In this document: positions 13,711 through 16,325 of the stretch, piece by piece | How the letters are laid out: each line of letters opens with the position of its first letter | Position numbering within the stretch: the first letter of the stretch is position 1 | Assembly: GCA_910588315.1 (NCBI GenBank) | Contig: CAJUQF010000040.1 | Span: 1 to 16,325, forward strand | DNA from: an uncultured Christensenellaceae bacterium | Lineage (GTDB): Bacteria; Bacillota; Clostridia; Christensenellales; Pumilibacteraceae | Direction: 5' to 3' | Length of the DNA stretch: 16,325 bases | The notes under the pieces: generated by a model | Told to the model about the DNA's origin: nothing | The model's database searches: none | The model's input: only the letters and a program-made list of their open reading frames with translations | Position numbers and translations under genes: made by a program

Positions 13711-15246
13711 TCACAGACCGACCGATCGCTCGGGTTCGTCATTCGCGAACGCTTCGCAAGCGTCGTCTGTCGGTGCGACCGTATCGGGAACGGCGCTTAT
13801 GTCGCCTTCGCAAAGCGCGGCGGTATCGGCGTTTTCACCGCACATACCGTCCCGATCGATATCCGGTAACTTTTTCAGTCCCTTAAAGAACATGATCGTA
13901 AACACAACGGTCACAACGACCGAGACGGCATCCGCTATCGGCGCGGCGGACAGCACGCCGTCTATTCCGAATGCAAGCGGCAGCGTGAGGACGAGCGGCA
14001 CGAAACATATTACGTCGCGAAGTAGCGACGTAATAATGGAATACGTCGATTTGCCCACTGCCTGAAAAAATATGGACGACATCTTGACAAAGCACGTCCC
14101 GGCGATCAGCGCCTGAAACACCATAAAAGTTTTGCGCGCAAAATCCCAGTAATCGTCGGGATTGGGAATATTAGTGGGCTGCCCGAACATGCCCGCGACC
14201 GCCGTCGGCGCACATTCGAACAAGAGCGTCGCCAGTGCGCCTACACCGAGCGTACAAAGCAATATCGCGCGATACAGCTTTCTTATCCTGTCCTTGTTTC
14301 CCGCGCCCATATTGTATCCGATAATGGGCTGACAGCCGAGTACAATGCCCACGACTATGTTTATGACGACCGTAAAAACTTTACTCTGTATACCGATCGC
14401 GGCAATGGGTATATCCTCGCCGTACCGCGAAATCGCGCCGTACTTTGACAGCATCGAATTACACGCGAGACATATAACGACGATGGTAAGCTGAGCTATC
14501 AGCGAGGACAAACCGAGTTTGAACACATCTTTGAACGCTTTGAAATCGGGTATAAAACTTTTTAGAGCGAGCTTGAACGTTTTGGTGCGGAAAAGATAAA
14601 ACACACAGACAGCAAGCGATACGATCTGTCCGATACCCGTCGCCCACGCCGCACCCGACATGCCGAAGTCGCAGGCGAAAATAAAGATAGGGTCGAGTAC
14701 GATATTAGTAAGCGCGCCGGCAAGCATGGACGCCATGGACCAAGCCGGACTTCCGTCTGCGCGTATTACGGAGTTTATCATATTGGACAGCATAAACACG
14801 GGAAAAAACGCGAGAATGATATTTGCGTATTCCACGGCGTAATCCATGCTGTTCTCCGACGCGCCGAAAACGCCGAGAAGTTGCGACAGAAACGGATAAA
14901 ACACCGCAAGCAATATCACACTCGCACCGAAAGTCACGACCATACCGGTGCCGATACAGTTATGCACTTTGTCGGTATCGCCTTTGCCCTGTTTGATATT
15001 CATATATGCGGCACACCCGTCGCCGAAATACCAGGCAAAACCCTGCGCAACCACGATAAGCGGAAACATAACGCCCGTCGCCGCATTGCCGAGCGTACTT
15101 AATTTGCTGTTGCCTATAAATATCTGGTCCACAATATTATAAAGCGCACTTACGAGCAACGAAAGAATACACGGCAAACAGAACTTTACCATGAGTTTTG
15201 AAATTTTTTCTTTTCCCAAAAATGCCGCATCCGTTTTATCGATCAT
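13711..15246 (-). CDS. MATE-family multidrug/cation antiporter
   Basis: 511 residues, ATG 15246, stop TGA. This is an integral membrane exporter of the MATE type (Na+- or H+-coupled drug efflux) with about 12 hydrophobic segments. The opening (LMVKFCLPCILSLLVSALYN followed by IVDQIFIG) is the classic MATE helix 1, and the second half repeats the pattern (QPIIGYNMGAGNKDRIRKLY). The substrate cannot be read from the sequence. An unusual hydrophilic tail of about 54 residues (458-511) follows the last helix. It is acidic and has three cysteines (~469, 479, 497), which MATE proteins generally lack. The gene leads an operon with tilS, trmN6 and rsmI. The ribosome binding site is poor (GGTG). A promoter and an intrinsic terminator lie in its leader, suggesting attenuation. 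Confidence 0.92.
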   Translation of the reverse strand: MIDKTDAAFLGKEKISKLMVKFCLPCILSLLVSALYNIVDQIFIGNSKLSTLGNAATGVMFPLIVVAQGFAWYFGDGCAAYMNIKQGKGDTDKVHNCIGTGMVVTFGASVILLAVFYPFLSQLLGVFGASENSMDYAVEYANIILAFFPVFMLSNMINSVIRADGSPAWSMASMLAGALTNIVLDPIFIFACDFGMSGAAWATGIGQIVSLAVCVFYLFRTKTFKLALKSFIPDFKAFKDVFKLGLSSLIAQLTIVVICLACNSMLSKYGAISRYGEDIPIAAIGIQSKVFTVVINIVVGIVLGCQPIIGYNMGAGNKDRIRKLYRAILLCTLGVGALATLLFECAPTAVAGMFGQPTNIPNPDDYWDFARKTFMVFQALIAGTCFVKMSSIFFQAVGKSTYSIITSLLRDVICFVPLVLTLPLAFGIDGVLSAAPIADAVSVVVTVVFTIMFFKGLKKLPDIDRDGMCGENADTAALCEGDISAVPDTVAPTDDACEAFANDEPERSVGL

Positions 15247-15315
15247 ACTGTAAACACCGGAAAGAATATTCGCCTTTGTTATCTGTAAAGAACGTCCGAA
15301 ACCTATGATACTAAC

Positions 15316-15350
15316 TAAAAAGAGCGTAAAACGTTGAAATTTTACGCTCT
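15316..15350 (-). terminator. Intrinsic terminator in the MATE operon leader
   Basis: On the minus strand, AGAGCGTAAAA (15340-15350) pairs perfectly over 11 bp with TTTTACGCTCT (15321-15331) around an 8-base loop. A run of T follows (15316-15320 region). It lies about 100 bases after the SGNH gene stop and about 70 bases before the MATE start. A promoter just upstream places it inside the MATE leader as well, so it may end SGNH transcripts, attenuate the MATE operon, or both. Confidence 0.85.
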
Positions 15351-15372
15351 CCCATTGCCGATCAACATATAT

Positions 15373-15401
15373 ATTTTAGCATTTTCTAACAATTTTGTCA
15401 A
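15373..15401 (-). promoter_or_regulatory. Consensus sigma-A promoter between the SGNH gene and the MATE operon
   Basis: On the minus strand, a perfect TTGACA (15396-15401), 17-base spacer, TAAAAT (15373-15378) preceded by TGC (extended -10). The start is predicted near 15366, only about 15 bases before the terminator stem (15350-15321). No other gene start is nearby except MATE at 15246. Confidence 0.85.
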
Positions 15402-15453
15402 ACGGATTTTCGAACACTCATTCCGACGAACAATCGCTTGATACGGCGCAATA

Positions 15454-16325
15454 TTATGAAAGTCCCATCACCTTTTCTATCTCGACAAACCAAATTTTAT
15501 ATCCCGCTACGCTCAAATGCAGGTTATCCGCGAATAATGCCGAATCCAAAGTCTTAATGCCGTTTGCGTTATAATACAGCGAATCGCGGAAATCTATTAC
15601 GTGCAGTTTGCCGCTCGTATCCGATTCGATATAAGATTTAACACGTTCGTTATGTATGGCATAATTATTTGCGCGCGCAGCGAACATGATGTTGTCAACA
15701 ATAAGCGTGTAATATATATCCGCATCGGGCAGCTGCTCGCGCAAAATTTCAAGCAGTACGATAAGCTGTACGGCGGATTCCCGTCCGCTTATGCCGTTGT
15801 CGATATCGTTGACTCCGAGATTTATAAGTATCTTTTCCGGATTGTATGCGGCTATCTCGCCTGCCGAGGCGCGCGCAGTCCATCCGAACGGGTCGCCGGC
15901 TGTCTCGGTAGCTATACGCGAACCGCTTATGCCGATCGTCTCGGCTCCGTGCGGCGCCATCGTCTCGTTCCAATTTTTCCAGAACTTTTTATCGTGCGCA
16001 TCGGTATACGAATCGCCGAATACGAGTATATCGGTTTTTATCGCATTCGTCATAAGCAAACCGTCACCGACGACATCGATCTTATCGCCGACGTCTACCC
16101 AAGCCGCATACAGTGCGACGTCGCCGCCTATAGCATACCCGGGGTTTTCAGTCTTGCTTACGATCTTTGTCCAATCTGCGGATACCGCAGCGTTGCCGGG
16201 CGCGTACATCAACAGATACCCCGCTTGTGTTATCGATACCGAACCGCTTTTCGAAACGCCGTCGTACACGAAGCTCATACCGTCGACCGCGCGCAGTTGC
16301 TTACCGTTAAAGCAATGCGTTGTTC
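15454..16325 (-). CDS. SGNH/GDSL hydrolase (esterase/lipase fold), 5' part beyond window
   Basis: The frame is open to the right edge: 289 residues are visible before stop TAA (15454-15456). An internal ATG at 16278 is not taken as the start, because clear coding sequence (CFNGKQLRAVDG) continues upstream of it. Numbered from that ATG, residues ~1-80 form a small beta-rich domain (SGSVSITQAGYLLMYAPG, ENPGY). The SGNH domain follows: FGDSYTD with the nucleophile Ser (block I), GISGS with the oxyanion Gly (block II), GVNDI with the oxyanion Asn (block III), and DNLHLSVAGY with the catalytic Asp and His (block V). All four catalytic elements are present, so it should be active, typically removing acetyl or other acyl groups from glycans or lipids. 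Location and substrate are not visible. It is followed by a leader terminator. Confidence 0.9.
   Translation of the reverse strand, partial: TTHCFNGKQLRAVDGMSFVYDGVSKSGSVSITQAGYLLMYAPGNAAVSADWTKIVSKTENPGYAIGGDVALYAAWVDVGDKIDVVGDGLLMTNAIKTDILVFGDSYTDAHDKKFWKNWNETMAPHGAETIGISGSRIATETAGDPFGWTARASAGEIAAYNPEKILINLGVNDIDNGISGRESAVQLIVLLEILREQLPDADIYYTLIVDNIMFAARANNYAIHNERVKSYIESDTSGKLHVIDFRDSLYYNANGIKTLDSALFADNLHLSVAGYKIWFVEIEKVMGLS

Noticed and set aside
15342..15368. Leader peptide MLIGNGRA in the MATE leader with its stop inside the terminator stem
   Set aside because: The ATG coincides with the predicted transcript start, leaving no ribosome binding site. It would need leaderless translation, so it is too weak to list as a gene.

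Overview
The window looks like a chromosomal piece of an anaerobic gut-type Clostridia (Firmicutes) genome. The evidence is strong GGAGG-type ribosome binding sites, sigma-A promoters of the TTGACA/TATAAT class, a lipobox lipoprotein with a Listeria-Bacteroides (InlB/Flg_new) repeat, an ArsR-type regulator with a Firmicutes-style beta-sandwich tail, and a RelB/PIN toxin-antitoxin pair. A more exact placement is inference. TAG serves as the natural stop of four genes here (the ArsR regulator, ychF, trmN6, tilS), so the standard code applies.

Layout, left to right. (1) Positions 1-4979, minus strand: the N-terminal 1659 residues of a giant, modular, probably glycan-binding lipoprotein that runs off the left edge. 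(2) 4980-5132: a compact divergent promoter region with operator-like inverted repeats. (3) 5133-6122, plus strand: an ArsR-type regulator with a beta-sandwich sensor-like C-terminus, probably controlling the lipoprotein gene. (4) 6156-6865, minus: a RelB/DinJ antitoxin gene overlapping a PIN toxin gene that is broken by one in-frame amber codon. (5) 7212-8864, minus: argS. (6) 8865-9398: a gene-free nest of palindromic and tandem intergenic repeats; a third copy of the tandem repeat lies just after argS. (7) 9399-10490, minus: ychF, with a consensus promoter. (8) 10582-10864: a 283-bp element with terminal inverted repeats that can fold almost completely into a three-way junction; one end supplies part of the ychF -35 box. 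(9) 10874-15246, minus: a tight four-gene operon, MATE transporter - tilS - trmN6 - rsmI. (10) 15316-15401: a consensus promoter followed at once by an intrinsic terminator, forming the leader of that operon. (11) 15454 to the right edge, minus: the C-terminal 289 residues of an SGNH/GDSL esterase.

How the genes fit together. The middle is housekeeping: tRNA charging (argS), ribosome-associated ATPase (ychF), 16S rRNA methylation (rsmI), tRNA methylation (trmN6), tRNA-Ile lysidinylation (tilS). These share an operon or neighbourhood with an efflux pump. The two flanks are accessory and look carbohydrate-related (surface lipoprotein plus regulator; SGNH esterase). The most unusual material is non-coding: the three-way-junction element, the covarying repeat family next to gene ends, and the promoter-terminator leader of the MATE operon.
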